NCBI GenBank assembly: GCA_977017575.1
Contig: CDRNVI010000025.1
Location: 62,001 to 126,000 of the forward strand
DNA length: 64,000 nucleotides
Direction of reading: 5' to 3'
DNA from: Paramoeba atlantica
Lineage: Eukaryota; Discosea
Positions within the stretch are counted from its first letter, which is position 1. Each line of letters opens with the position of its first letter. Below are positions 1-9,882 of the stretch, piece by piece. The notes beneath the pieces were generated by a model, which was not told the origin of the DNA, did no database searches, and saw only the letters and a list, made by a program, of their open reading frames with translations. The position numbers and the translations under genes are program-made.

Positions 1-569
1 CCTCCGCGACCAAGTATAATGTTACAATTTTCATATGCATCCATCGCTCGCAACAAAATTGAGACTCTAGCAGGTCGAGTACAGGGATCAGTGACGTATC
101 CTGCAGTCTTTATAAAGTTTCATAAGGTTCATCCCCAGTTAATACGTATAATATAGTGTAAATAGTATTATGATGAGTAAACTTCTCTAACAATACACGA
201 AGATACCATTACGGAAAAGGAAAACGTTAAAATTGTAAGCAAGACAAGAACATAAAGATAAAAAACTCTAGTGCTGCGAGAAGTCTTAATGAGATGAAAC
301 CTCCGTTTCGATCTTTTAAGTCATTGTTTCAAAAAGAACGAAGCAGGAGGGACAGCTACATGCTGTATTGGGCTTTACCTAAGTACTAGACCTGTCTAAC
401 GTTGGCTAATCCCTTTTTTGACCCAGTATTTCAGATACAACTTGTACATGTCACGTTCAGTACTTTCTTTAGGTAAACGGACGAGATCTGTGAGCTCTTC
501 TCTGGGAACTCGAAGGTAAATAATGCACTACCTCACAAGAGAATATCCCGTACAGAAAAGTCTGAAAAT
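1..569. other. No gene seen
   Basis: No reading frame or structure that I can support lies here. It is AT-rich and follows the stop of the minus-strand PEX22-like gene, so it would hold that gene's 3' untranslated region. Confidence 0.4.
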
Positions 570-1181
570 TCAAACAAGTGATTTGAAAAGAAAACTTAAA
601 TGTGGTGCTGAAAAATAGCGCGTCTGCTCCTGTGACTTCTGCGCTTGAGGATTAATACATACCAATTTCTTTACGTAGGGTTCTAGATAATCCAAAACAG
701 AGAGATCCGAGTCAATGTAAAGCGAAGGAGTAAGGTGACGCATCATCGCCTGTTTTCCCACATCGGTTTTATAACACAATATATTTTTTCTGGGTGTAGC
801 TCCTTTAAGCGTGGTCATCCACTTGTCCTCAACATTTCCACGTTCTTCTTCCGAGGAGACACGTACTAAAAGTATGCAATTGCAGTGTGAAGATAGATAC
901 TGTAGAGCTTTCTGAGAAGCTTCATCCGGGATATTGTTGTCAAAGATTAAGCAACTCACTGCGACAGTTTCTCCGAAATAATCTTTTGGATCCCACACGC
1001 TTTTTGATTTAGTGTTCAAACGTGTCTGAGAAATTTTCTTGGGGAAGCCTGGCACTCGGAATCCATTTGCATTACACGCATATTTGCAGAGGTACGAACA
1101 AGTGACGGCGACACACAGGGCAAAAAACATCCCTGTGTGTGTGAATAAATTTGCGATCACATTAAAAAAAGACGTGTACAT
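570..1181 (-). CDS. PEX22: PEX22-like peroxin (membrane anchor of PEX4)
   Basis: 203 residues. One hydrophobic segment lies at about residues 17-35, followed by a basic stretch and a soluble domain. The core has the pattern NILCYKTDVGKQAMMRHL, then an IDSDLSVLDYLEPYVKKL-type helix, which resembles the end of plant and fungal PEX22 (hydrophobic-C-x-T-x2-G, R-x-L-x-P, then a helix). PEX22 anchors the ubiquitin-conjugating enzyme PEX4 to the peroxisome (glycosome in kinetoplastids) for export of the import receptor PEX5. Length and single N-terminal anchor fit the family. The family is poorly conserved, so this is a motif-level call. First host gene of the minus-strand series. Confidence 0.6.
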   Translation of the reverse strand: MYTSFFNVIANLFTHTGMFFALCVAVTCSYLCKYACNANGFRVPGFPKKISQTRLNTKSKSVWDPKDYFGETVAVSCLIFDNNIPDEASQKALQYLSSHCNCILLVRVSSEEERGNVEDKWMTTLKGATPRKNILCYKTDVGKQAMMRHLTPSLYIDSDLSVLDYLEPYVKKLVCINPQAQKSQEQTRYFSAPHLSFLFKSLV

Positions 1182-1478
1182 GGCAAATTTACAAATACAA
1201 AGTATAAAGGATTAAATAATGTCTGAACCAGAAAGCTAAAGTGTGAAAGCCAGAACGATAATAGCAGGGGGTCTTCCAAGGAAAATAACATTTGTTAAAA
1301 AGCCCGTCACTCGCACGTTCTCCCCTTTTATGATCTTTCAAAAACGAGACATAAGATTAGATACAAATTTCGAACAAAATAAAAGACAGATCCTGTTGTG
1401 CTGCAGTACCATACACGCTACAACACGCTACCCCTTTCGAGGAGAACAACGGGGTCGCTAAAAAACCGAAACCCCTCC

Positions 1479-2453
1479 TCACAACCCTTTATTAAAATAC
1501 AACTTATCCACAGGCGTCCCATCCCGCATCCGTGCCCCATGAAACCGCGACTCCAACACCCCCGGCACCACACTCGCCCGTTGCGGAAACAACCCCAACG
1601 CACACGGAACCCCGACCAAAATCCCCACCGTCATCAACCCCAGCTCCGTCACCGCACGGTTCCTTTTCACCACCCCCACCCTTGCCAACGGCACCATCGC
1701 CAGCAACGGCAGCGTCATAATCGGCACATTCCACGCCAGTCGCGTCACACAGCACTGGGCAATCCCCTGTCGTCCCGCCACCCTACTCCTCCCGTGCTCC
1801 CCCCCCTCGCTGTCCACCACCCCCACGCCCTCATCCCACCACTCCAGCCGTCGCATCAGCGCGACGTTCGCCATCCCGGCCAGAGAGACCGCCAGCATGG
1901 GGAGCGTGGCACGGACGGCGGTGGCGCGTAGGGACCCGCGGGGGAGTTGGTTCATCGCAGCTGTCGTGGCATAGGCAATGGAGAGCGAGAGGGCGCAGGC
2001 CGCGACGTAGGTCTGGGCCACGGTGGCTAGGGGGACGGGGCTGGAGGCGTTGCGGTGGGCCAGGTTCAGGGCGGCGTTGTAGGTTTGGTTGATCCAGTGG
2101 ACAAGGAGGGAGCGGGGGGCGGAGGTGACGGTGGCGGGGTGGAGCATGATGGCACAGCCCAGGATGTTGAGAGGGATGAAACCGCTGAAACGGAGGAGGG
2201 GGGGGATGAGGTCTCCGGTGTCGGGGTGGGTGCAGAGACGGAGGGTGCGCTGGGCGTCCCAGAGGGAGGGGGGGGAGGGGTGGGTGTGGGGGAGGTCGTG
2301 GACGACGTGGCGGGCGGTGTCGACGTCGGAGGGGGTGAGGAGCAGGGCTCGGGGGTCGAGCATGTCGGAGAAGTAGTGGACGCGACCGAGGTAGGTGTCC
2401 ATGGGGTACGGGGGGTCGCCGGTACCGGAAGGGGAGGGGTAGGCGCTAGGCAT
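1479..2453 (-). CDS. SFXN: Sideroflexin (mitochondrial inner-membrane amino acid carrier)
   Basis: 324 residues, the usual family length. It carries HPDTGDLI at about residue 75, then an FIPLNILGCAIMLHPAT block and a WINQTYNAALNLAHRNAS block, all signature sequences of sideroflexins, followed by hydrophobic segments to the C terminus. Sideroflexins move serine and other small substrates across the mitochondrial inner membrane. The coding DNA is far more GC-rich than its neighbours. Its synonymous third positions are mostly C in the first 580 bases and mostly G after about position 1870 (see findings). The start at 2453 gives a normal family N terminus. Confidence 0.88.
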   Translation of the reverse strand: MPSAYPSPSGTGDPPYPMDTYLGRVHYFSDMLDPRALLLTPSDVDTARHVVHDLPHTHPSPPSLWDAQRTLRLCTHPDTGDLIPPLLRFSGFIPLNILGCAIMLHPATVTSAPRSLLVHWINQTYNAALNLAHRNASSPVPLATVAQTYVAACALSLSIAYATTAAMNQLPRGSLRATAVRATLPMLAVSLAGMANVALMRRLEWWDEGVGVVDSEGGEHGRSRVAGRQGIAQCCVTRLAWNVPIMTLPLLAMVPLARVGVVKRNRAVTELGLMTVGILVGVPCALGLFPQRASVVPGVLESRFHGARMRDGTPVDKLYFNKGL

Positions 2454-2746
2454 GGGGTGAACGAGGGGGAAACTACAGGAGTGTCTTTGTGGTACGATGA
2501 CAAGTTATACCAAAAATAGGGCTAGACATTAAGAAAAAGATACACAAGGAGCTGAAAAGCTGAAGAGACAATAAAGATGGATGAAAGTTTTTTTCGAATG
2601 AGAATAGCGCAGTTCAAGTGCCCATTGAGCAAGCGGGTAAAACAGTATCTTAAGTAGGACGTTCAGACTGACAACTCGGTTGTGCTCCTAGGATACACAC
2701 GTTTTCGATTGTTTAACGTTTATCGTCGTAGAAACAGGATTGTGTG

Positions 2747-3124
2747 TTAGTCTTTGCCAAGAATACGATTTACTTTTTCTAAAATGGGATCTGTAGAAAG
2801 TTTATAGCCCATGTCTTTCGATGGTATTTCCAGTACAGAAGGAAGAAGTTGGTCTGCATATCTGTTCATTACCTCTCGGATAGATTCTGCGATATGTTGG
2901 TTCAAAAAAAGGACACCAATATCCTTGCGGCGCATCAGTCGTTCGAAGGCGTCGATGATATTTTCCAAAGGCGTAGTCGGCTTGATTACCATGATATTAC
3001 TATGCTCAGAGTTCGTCTCAACTCCATGTTCTGCAATACCAATAAGCAAGAAACTTGAAACAGTGTCTTCGTCTCCAATTAGCCCAATTAGATTCCTCTG
3101 CCCTTTGCCGCGAAAAGCAGACAT
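2747..3124 (-). CDS. VMA7: V-type ATPase subunit F
   Basis: 125 residues, typical for subunit F (110-125). It shows LIGLIGDEDTVSSFLLIGI near the N terminus, GVLFLNQHIAESIR in the middle and LPSVLEIPSKD near the end, matching the conserved G-D-E-D-T-V-x-G-F, I-L-I-N-Q-x-I-A and P-x-I-L-E-I-P-S-K blocks. The protein sits in the central stalk of the V-ATPase and couples ATP hydrolysis to proton pumping. Start chosen because MSAFRGKG leads directly into the first conserved strand. Balanced base composition, unlike sideroflexin next door. Confidence 0.9.
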   Translation of the reverse strand: MSAFRGKGQRNLIGLIGDEDTVSSFLLIGIAEHGVETNSEHSNIMVIKPTTPLENIIDAFERLMRRKDIGVLFLNQHIAESIREVMNRYADQLLPSVLEIPSKDMGYKLSTDPILEKVNRILGKD

Positions 3125-3239
3125 AGAAAAGTATCAAATAGGTTAGCACGATTCCATTCAAATACCAGATTTTGCTATACACAATTATTAGACTATAGGC
3201 GCGCTATAGGAGTACTTTGAGAATGGATTGACTTGAGAG

Positions 3240-3890
3240 AGATAATTGCGGTGGTTGTATAACTACCGCTCTACCCTCGATTATTGCAAAAAGTGAATAA
3301 AAACAGTGAAAATATAAATATAACAGTAATATAATAGAAGAAAAAAATATAAAAAGGGGCTCCGGTGGTCCAAAATTGAAAAAAAAATTAAAAAAAATGG
3401 GAGGTCCATGGGGGGGAGGTGTCCAGAGGGGGTCCAGGGGGGGGCACACCCCACGAATTTTTTTTGAAAAAAATATTTTTCGAAACAAACCAGAAGGGGT
3501 AGCCGAGGTCTTGGTGCGCATTTTCCACCCCCCCCTACCCCGGGGTGATCCCTCTGCGTATCCGCAGGACGGTTCCGACAAGTTCGGAGTTTTTTTAAAT
3601 ATTCAAATTGGCGAAAAAAATCGTAATATTTTTGTTCTCCAAAATCGTGTCCCCTATTGTATTTAGAGAGTTTGAGACTTATACTAGCTTTCTGCGCCGT
3701 CGCTTTCGCAAGATACACTTGCGACCACTTCTTTCGTACCACTTCTTGAAGCCGAATCTTGGCCGAATTTTCTTTTTTATACTCTTCGTTAAATGCGGTG
3801 GTAGTTTTCAACGCGAAGCGCGCACGAGTGACTTCTAAGTTGAAAACAACCACCGTGTTTAACGAAGAGCCTAATATTTTTTTATAGAGA
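3240..3890. repeat. Dispersed repeat, second copy near 63.4 kb
   Basis: The stretch from about 3350 to 3660 (G-rich block, then poly-T/poly-A block, then a CCACCCCCCC block) recurs in the same orientation at about 63450-63770. The part at 3249-3356 recurs at about 60538-60640. Frames that cross it on either strand are low complexity and not credible genes. It ends in the inverted repeat listed next. Confidence 0.75.
3783..3872. repeat. Imperfect inverted repeat (TTCGTTAAA family)
   Basis: Two arms, one beginning CTTCGTTAAATGCGGTGG and the other ending CCACCGTGTTTAACGAAG, flank an asymmetric centre containing CGCGAAGCGCGCACGAG. The same hairpin occurs at 60405-60515 and in part at about 13091-13165, with single arms near 33298 and 47890. 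It is therefore a dispersed family. Confidence 0.75.
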
Positions 3891-3916
3891 GAGAGATAAC
3901 ATTTGTTAGAGAGTAA

Positions 3917-5041
3917 TTAGGAATTATGCGTCGTTGTATGGTCTGTCTGTAAAGCATTAAAAAGCACCCCCATCGCTTCTATATGCTCATTTTTATGTGA
4001 TGCCAACTTGATGGTCGCAGCGATGTTTTCTCTTGTAAGCCTATCTAATAAGACAACTGCATGCTCCTGAAGAACTATTCCTAGTGATGTGCTCATCCGA
4101 AGCTGTTTTCGGTTGTTTTCTAGGCTTGTACACTGGGTAGTAACAAGCGGAATGTTCGTGCTATAGGGGAAACTCACGGAAGAAAGGAGGGTAGGGATCA
4201 AACTCAAGTCCCATCGATTGAGAGTTTCATACGGATTGTAGGCGAGACTCATCAAGGTGCTTAATATCGCAGAAACACCGGTCATGCTTTGGACAAAAGC
4301 ACATGCGCACATAGTCCCACGATGTTCTCTTTCAGTTAGATAACTAAAAGACGTTTGTGAATTGAAGTTCTCCATTGTTTCTTTGTCACGTGTTTGAGTT
4401 TCACTATTTCTTTGCGCGTAAATTATTTCCTTAATTACTTTGGCTAGACTTTTACAACTTGGGTCGAAACTCATGCGCAACATCTTATGCGTAGGTTCCA
4501 CCCAAAGAGCAAACGTCTTCCACGTAGGATGATTATGAAGCACTAATGAGAAAGGAGCGACGGAGCACTTTGATGACTCACTTGTGGTATTCTTAAGAAA
4601 GTGACACACCGCGTTGCATAGTTTACAAAACTGATCCATCCACTGATGCCGCTGAACCATTCTCGGCTGTATAACACCGGGTCGTGTCATTCCCTCTCCC
4701 TGAGTAAGACTGAATACCTTATCCGGTGAAACATGTTGCTGTGTAGGAGTGGAAAAATAATCGTCAAAAAGGGTAATCCCACCTACAGCGTACAATGGGT
4801 ATTGATTTAGCAAAACTCGAACTGCTTTATCTGTGGTTACCGTGCTGTCGTAGGTCAACCAAAGAGAGGATAAAAGAGGCATTTTTGAAAAGAATTCTTT
4901 ATGCTCAGAATTTTCCTCTGACTTGGAATCCACAATTGCCTTCTCATGTGGCTGATACAGGGAACTTATGTTGTGTGTAACAATGTTGGGATCAAAAGGA
5001 TCTGGCGAAGGCAGATACTCAGAAGACGAAGTGAGAACCAT
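3917..5041 (-). CDS. Unknown protein, 374 residues
   Basis: An open frame of 374 codons with ordinary composition, in line with the neighbouring host genes. I do not recognise a family. Visible features: a Ser/Asp/Pro-rich N terminus (about residues 1-45), two cysteine pairs (CKLCNAVC near 145 and MCACAF near 250), a hydrophobic stretch SAILSTLMSLAY near 262, and a helix-forming C-terminal 70 residues. No signal peptide and no clear membrane segment. Orientation, length and spacing argue that it is a real gene. Confidence 0.7.
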   Translation of the reverse strand: MVLTSSSEYLPSPDPFDPNIVTHNISSLYQPHEKAIVDSKSEENSEHKEFFSKMPLLSSLWLTYDSTVTTDKAVRVLLNQYPLYAVGGITLFDDYFSTPTQQHVSPDKVFSLTQGEGMTRPGVIQPRMVQRHQWMDQFCKLCNAVCHFLKNTTSESSKCSVAPFSLVLHNHPTWKTFALWVEPTHKMLRMSFDPSCKSLAKVIKEIIYAQRNSETQTRDKETMENFNSQTSFSYLTEREHRGTMCACAFVQSMTGVSAILSTLMSLAYNPYETLNRWDLSLIPTLLSSVSFPYSTNIPLVTTQCTSLENNRKQLRMSTSLGIVLQEHAVVLLDRLTRENIAATIKLASHKNEHIEAMGVLFNALQTDHTTTHNS

Positions 5042-5427
5042 AGCAAAAACTTCGAAGAACTTTATTAAAATAAGAGCCTCGTAATGTGTGATGACTGAAC
5101 AGTTGTAGTTCTTTTTCTCTAACTATTGTCAAAAACGATCTCGTTTCTCCCGTAAGAGTATGAAAAACAACCGTCTGATAAAAGACAAAGCGAGAATTGG
5201 GTATCTTGACAGACTTCTAGTGAGGTAATATTCAGAATACAGTTGACAGGATTCCTCCAATTTTTTGTTTTGTAGGAATTGCGCGTTGTCTATGTACATG
5301 TGTATAAGGCATACTTATAAAATAACATTCACATGATTTTATGATCATGACCACGTTGCGCCTCTGTAATGTTCAATATGTTTCTGTATTTTTTAAATAT
5401 GCTCAGTAGAGTTTAGGAGTCCTGGCT
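5042..5427. other. Intergenic, nothing seen
   Basis: 386 bases between two minus-strand genes, AT-rich, with no repeat or frame that I can support. It must hold the 5' flank of the 374-residue gene and the 3' flank of the LRR gene. Confidence 0.4.
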
Positions 5428-6495
5428 TCATTGCCACATATGTACAGAATCAATATGTACATTTGGTGGTATTTGCTGCGGAATGGTACTTCTAATAGGA
5501 TTTCCGATAAGCCCAAGCTCAGTCTCGGGTGACATAAGGGAAAAATCAACGCCACTAAATTTATTATAATCCAGTGAGAGGGTAACAAGAGAGGGAAGGA
5601 TTTTATTTAACTGAAGGTCTCCTTTGAAAGAATTGGAGCTCAGATTAAGCTCGCTCAAGGAAGGGGGCAAATTGGCCAGACTGAGTGTCCCAGAGAATTT
5701 ATTTCCATTGAGAAGCAACGCTTCTAGCCCGTGGGGAAGCTTTCCGAGGTTCAGTTCTCCGCTAAGCTGTGTACTGCTAATCACAAGAACACGAAGCCCT
5801 TGTGGCAATAAATCAATTTCCAAGTCCCCTGTAAACAAATTGGCACTGAGGTTGAGATATCGTAAAGAGGAGGGTAGCTTGTGCAACACCAAATGACCCG
5901 ACAACTTGTTGTGCTCAAGCGAGAGTCCTGAGAGTCCTGGAGGGAGATGGAGCAAATCTACAGGCCCACTGAGTTTGTTGTGGTTAAGATGTATTTCGTC
6001 CAATCCTTGTGGCAACTCTCCTAATCCCACGGGGCCTTGAAATCCATCATATTGTAGGTTGACAGTGCGTAGACTGTGTGGTAATGAGTCCAGAATAAGC
6101 TCACCAGTACATTCCTCACTGCACAGATACAACATAATGAGCTCCCCCGGTAGTGCGTGAAGTGAGGCATTGCCATGAAAGCCGTTGGAGCCCACGTGGA
6201 GGATTTGCGTAGTGGGGGGAAAACAATCCCACGCGAGATAGCCTCCAAGGTTCTGATGCGACCAGTGCACCCTTCGCACCACGCCTTGCTCATCACATCC
6301 CACTCCAAACCAACGGCAGGCAGGAGTCGAGTGCGTCCAACTTTCATGGGGAGTGTGTACGTGTTGAATCACACGGAGAAGAGAGAGCTCGGCGGAGAGC
6401 ATTGCCCCGCGCACTTTTTGTGGTTTTCGTGTAGGGCTGGGGGTATCCCTTGCAAAACACAATCCCGAAGAAGGAAAACAAAAGCTTGCTGACAT
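5428..6495 (-). CDS. Leucine-rich repeat protein, plant-type repeats (LRR-1)
   Basis: 355 residues. After a variable N terminus (1-45) comes a cap of the kind found before plant-type LRRs: SWTHSTPACRWFGVGCDE at about residues 52-70. From about 95 to 330 run roughly ten 21-23-residue repeats of the form LP..L..L.L..N.LSG.L.L, for example LPSSLRYLNLSANLFTGDL. No membrane segment follows the repeats. LRR arrays of this kind bind proteins; the partner is unknown. It belongs to the same family as the three LRR genes at 22.2, 36.5 and 38.8 kb but is the most divergent and longest. Confidence 0.88.
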   Translation of the reverse strand: MSASFCFPSSGLCFARDTPSPTRKPQKVRGAMLSAELSLLRVIQHVHTPHESWTHSTPACRWFGVGCDEQGVVRRVHWSHQNLGGYLAWDCFPPTTQILHVGSNGFHGNASLHALPGELIMLYLCSEECTGELILDSLPHSLRTVNLQYDGFQGPVGLGELPQGLDEIHLNHNKLSGPVDLLHLPPGLSGLSLEHNKLSGHLVLHKLPSSLRYLNLSANLFTGDLEIDLLPQGLRVLVISSTQLSGELNLGKLPHGLEALLLNGNKFSGTLSLANLPPSLSELNLSSNSFKGDLQLNKILPSLVTLSLDYNKFSGVDFSLMSPETELGLIGNPIRSTIPQQIPPNVHIDSVHMWQ

Positions 6496-7432
6496 GAACC
6501 GATACTAAAATTACCAAAACAAAACAAAATTACACAATAGAGTAACAGAATTCAGAAAATGTATTAAAAATTTACCTTAATGTAGCGTAGAAAAAGACGA
6601 AAAAAAGATCCCGGCTTATTGTGCTGGGTCCTCAAAAAATAGTGCTAAAAATTGTCCAATTTTCGCAATAAAGATGGTCTGAGAAAGGCTTAAAAAGTAC
6701 CCCTTTCCATTTTCGAAGGGACAACTCTGACTTCTATGTCGGGTGGGGATCATGTATGTCTTGTATGAGCTTCGCAAACTCGGCCTCTACGGGCAGTGAC
6801 ATTCCGCGTATTTTTCCAAGACGCGTTTTGGGATGGGCTTCTTCGGATGCTATAACACAGAGCATCAGCAAAAGTTTTAGGAAAAGTATAGGTCGTCGTG
6901 GAACGCATAACATTTTTCAGATGATTTTTTACATTTTCCACTCATCTACTCGCTTCATGCATAAATGTATTGTGCGTGTGTTTCCTTCTTGGTTATATTC
7001 CTTCTTGGTGTATTTTGATGAGTGTTTCACCATTTCCATGGTAGTAAATTCCCATTTAAAGTTTAGACATAAGATTCGTCAGAAATTTTAGGATAGCACC
7101 AAAAAAAGAACTTTAGGATAGTATCAAAGCGTTCGGCAACACGTCAACGAATGGATTTAAAGTCCATTCAAAGTCACTTTAGAGAAGAGGAGTACAAGCC
7201 GATCTTTCTCTTGGCAACATGTTTTTGCAATAAAGTAATCGGTGTGGTGAGTGTTCAGAAAGACATTGTTCGTTCTAAACTTCCTTTAAAAGCCCTAGCG
7301 TAGTTGCGAAGGACCTACACCTGTTTGTTGTCCAAACACTCACCAAATTTTAGTGAGTGTTTGTCAAACATTCTCTCAAGTTTGTCTGAAAAACGACGCA
7401 TCGGAATATAATATGCACTTTATGCCGGCGGC
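6496..7432. other. Intergenic, small inverted repeat
   Basis: About 940 bases without a gene that I can support. Frames on both strands at 6750-7091 are open but show no family features. An 11-bp perfect inverted repeat (CAAACACTCAC and its complement, 9-base loop) lies at 7333-7363. Confidence 0.45.
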
Positions 7433-9442
7433 TTAAATCAGAAACGGCTTCACAATGCTGCCATCATGGCTAAAAAACATTGTTGAAACTGTAGGCAAAG
7501 TTGAAACTGACCCTTTTAACAGCGAAGTGTCTGAATCTTCGTCAAGACTTCCGGGTGATAATGAAGAAAACGGCTTCTTCGGGTCTTTGTTTATCGCCTC
7601 AGAAATGTGATGCGTCCAATTCGGAAGACACGTGGGCCAACTGTAACTGGGTAGTTGGTCACGTATTATGTTATGTCGGTCCCATTTTTCTGTATTCCCT
7701 ACTTCGCGATGAGGAAAAATATGCTGATATGCCGTCGAATCGGCAGGAGGACATTCTTTCCAAACGGAAAATTCCTTTTCAAATTTGAGCAAAAGGTATT
7801 CACCAGGACCATTTTTCCGCGCGTAGTTTATCGTTTGTTCAAGAACATACGCAAGTGATGCAAAAGATTTCTCTATTAAATCGCGCTTAACATCGTCTTC
7901 CATGTTGCCAGTGTTGTGGGGAAGTCGGACTATGTTATCTGAATTGGATTCACAATAAAATGTCTCTACATGCAAAACACTAGACGTATATGCATTTACT
8001 CGAACGCAATGAGTTTGAGGATAAAAGGGAATGACTGTGTGCAATCGAATACGTTCTGCCAGCGACAATATTTCGAATTGAAAACCTGTTGGATCATCCG
8101 GAATTTGATTGTACATTTTGTTGTGGTATTCCATCTTCACCAAGAGGTATTCGAAATATACAACTTGGCGCACCAATAATTTCACAGGACCGACTTGCAC
8201 AACACGATACACGAATTCTCCGCTCGAATCATCCACCTGTCGAAGCCCTTCTGCTCGAATAGCGTTTCGAAAAAATATACGATTTTTATTCCGCGCAGAG
8301 CATGCGACTCTTGAAAGCGGCTTGTCCAAATAAAGAACCCCATCACGAGACACATGCGTGGGTACCCGCGCTCGGCTCGTCTCCACATCCGCCACCAGGT
8401 CACACAGCAGCGTGAGAAGCGTACCGAGTGATAGCACGACGTGACAACCCAACGCTTTGGCTTGCTCCCAACACTTCGGGTCCTTACTCACGGGAGGTCG
8501 GGTGAGTGGCTTGCGAAAACATTTCTTGGTCTTCGGCTTTTGATTTTCTTTAATTTCTGTGTTATTCCCATCCGTGGCGACGCTCTCGTGGTTGTACCGA
8601 AGACAAGGAGTAATCCCACTGGGGGAGAGGTTCACGTGCTGTCGTGGAGGTCCATGCAGGAAGGGGTTGAGTGTAATATCCATTTGATGAGGCGGTACGG
8701 TCTGAGGGAGTTGCAGAGGCTTTACGTGGGGAAGTGAAGCGTAGATCTGATGGGTAGTGGGGCCAAGCAGCTCCCCGTGTAACGGTGGCAATTTCTTCCA
8801 AATCTCCGGGCTGACCTCAAGGTTCGCTTTGGTGGCGCGGTTGTAATGGGTAGGATATTGCGAAAGTCGTTGTTTTCGGACTTCCATAAGGTTATCGATC
8901 GCGCTAATTACATGCGGAAAGACACCCAAACAGGTTTGACAAACATGCTCTTTAATTTTATGCTCACACATACGGCAACGCCGGAAAGAACGCTTTTGCT
9001 CTTCAAAGTATTTGGGGTGCGTTCCATGTATCGTTTTCTTATCGGATGGCTCATTTGTAGCTGTACTCAATGATCTCTTCCTGGCGTGTGTATCGGCAGG
9101 TGTCATTTTTCTGCTTTCTGTTTCAGTGTGTAGTGCATCATTCGGGAGCAATTTGCGAAGTATTTCAACGGTATGTTTGGGAATTTCGGAAGTAATCTCG
9201 CGTGGAGGAGGAAATGATGCATAATCTTGCCATGAAATAAGAACCTTTTTTGCCGCCCGGGAAGCTTCATGTCCCGGAAGTTGAGTTCCAAAATGAACAT
9301 GATCGCTCCGATTTAATTGCGAAGGGCCTGGTGGGAGTGCACGAGGAACTTTTGTCGGCAACGACCATTCCTTCCACAAACTTTCAACGGGGGGAGAACT
9401 TGAGTTCATGTTGTCGTCGGCATTCTCTTCCGTATCACTCAT
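7433..9442 (-). CDS. Large protein, possible ICE2/NARG2 relative
   Basis: 669 residues. The first 320 are low in order, rich in Pro, His, Lys and Thr, with one CRMCEHKIKEHVCQTCL cluster near residue 155 that could bind zinc. The C-terminal half (about 330-600) looks folded: a CHVVLSLGTLLTLLCDL segment, then ARVPTHVSRDGVLYLDKPL, then a block with LLVKMEYHNK followed by VRVNAYTSSVLHVETF. That order (helix, 'P-V-x-V...DKPL', 'K-x-E-Y', 'R-V-x-A-x-T-x-x-V-L') resembles my recollection of the C-terminal domain of little elongation complex subunit 2, which acts in snRNA gene transcription. The likeness is weak, and an unknown family is equally possible. The gene itself is convincing. Confidence 0.6.
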   Translation of the reverse strand: MSDTEENADDNMNSSSPPVESLWKEWSLPTKVPRALPPGPSQLNRSDHVHFGTQLPGHEASRAAKKVLISWQDYASFPPPREITSEIPKHTVEILRKLLPNDALHTETESRKMTPADTHARKRSLSTATNEPSDKKTIHGTHPKYFEEQKRSFRRCRMCEHKIKEHVCQTCLGVFPHVISAIDNLMEVRKQRLSQYPTHYNRATKANLEVSPEIWKKLPPLHGELLGPTTHQIYASLPHVKPLQLPQTVPPHQMDITLNPFLHGPPRQHVNLSPSGITPCLRYNHESVATDGNNTEIKENQKPKTKKCFRKPLTRPPVSKDPKCWEQAKALGCHVVLSLGTLLTLLCDLVADVETSRARVPTHVSRDGVLYLDKPLSRVACSARNKNRIFFRNAIRAEGLRQVDDSSGEFVYRVVQVGPVKLLVRQVVYFEYLLVKMEYHNKMYNQIPDDPTGFQFEILSLAERIRLHTVIPFYPQTHCVRVNAYTSSVLHVETFYCESNSDNIVRLPHNTGNMEDDVKRDLIEKSFASLAYVLEQTINYARKNGPGEYLLLKFEKEFSVWKECPPADSTAYQHIFPHREVGNTEKWDRHNIIRDQLPSYSWPTCLPNWTHHISEAINKDPKKPFSSLSPGSLDEDSDTSLLKGSVSTLPTVSTMFFSHDGSIVKPFLI

Positions 9443-9882
9443 GGAGTACGTGTATGTGTGAGTCTAGAAATCAAACCTTTAAATACAAAGAGATGGTCTC
9501 CTCAACTCAGAGTTCACTGTTTTAGTTTGGGATAAAACAATTTACTACATTTACAAAATAAAATGTATTAATACGCACGGAGATGAAATCTGACAGTGCA
9601 TCAAAGCACATACCCCGCACATTCATTTTCTATATGTATTTATACACTTTGTGCATCCATTTTAAATAATGGCCGTCTGGAAATATTGAGTCTTGATCAC
9701 TGACTATCCGCTAAATGCGACACTTGTTTTTACAATGAAGGCAACCTCTCTGTGCCTTGCAGATTGGAAGCCATTGTGCTTCTATATTGAAGAGTCCTTC
9801 TACCATTTAAGAGTGGTTGCATAAAGGTCTCTGAGAACAGAAAAAATTATAGCTTAGCACTCTGCGAACCAGAATTCTTTCT
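9443..9882. other. Intergenic, nothing seen
   Basis: 440 AT-rich bases between minus-strand genes; no repeat or RNA gene recognised. Confidence 0.4.

Noticed and set aside
1398-1931. Pro/His/Arg-rich plus-strand frames over sideroflexin, and similar ones over RPN11, the doublecortin-like gene and RRP9
   Set aside because: Shadows of GC-rich minus-strand genes; extreme composition and no family signature.
6750-7091. Possible transposase relic in the 6.5-7.4 kb gap
   Set aside because: Both strands are partly open, but I found no motif that stands up when compared with known transposase blocks.
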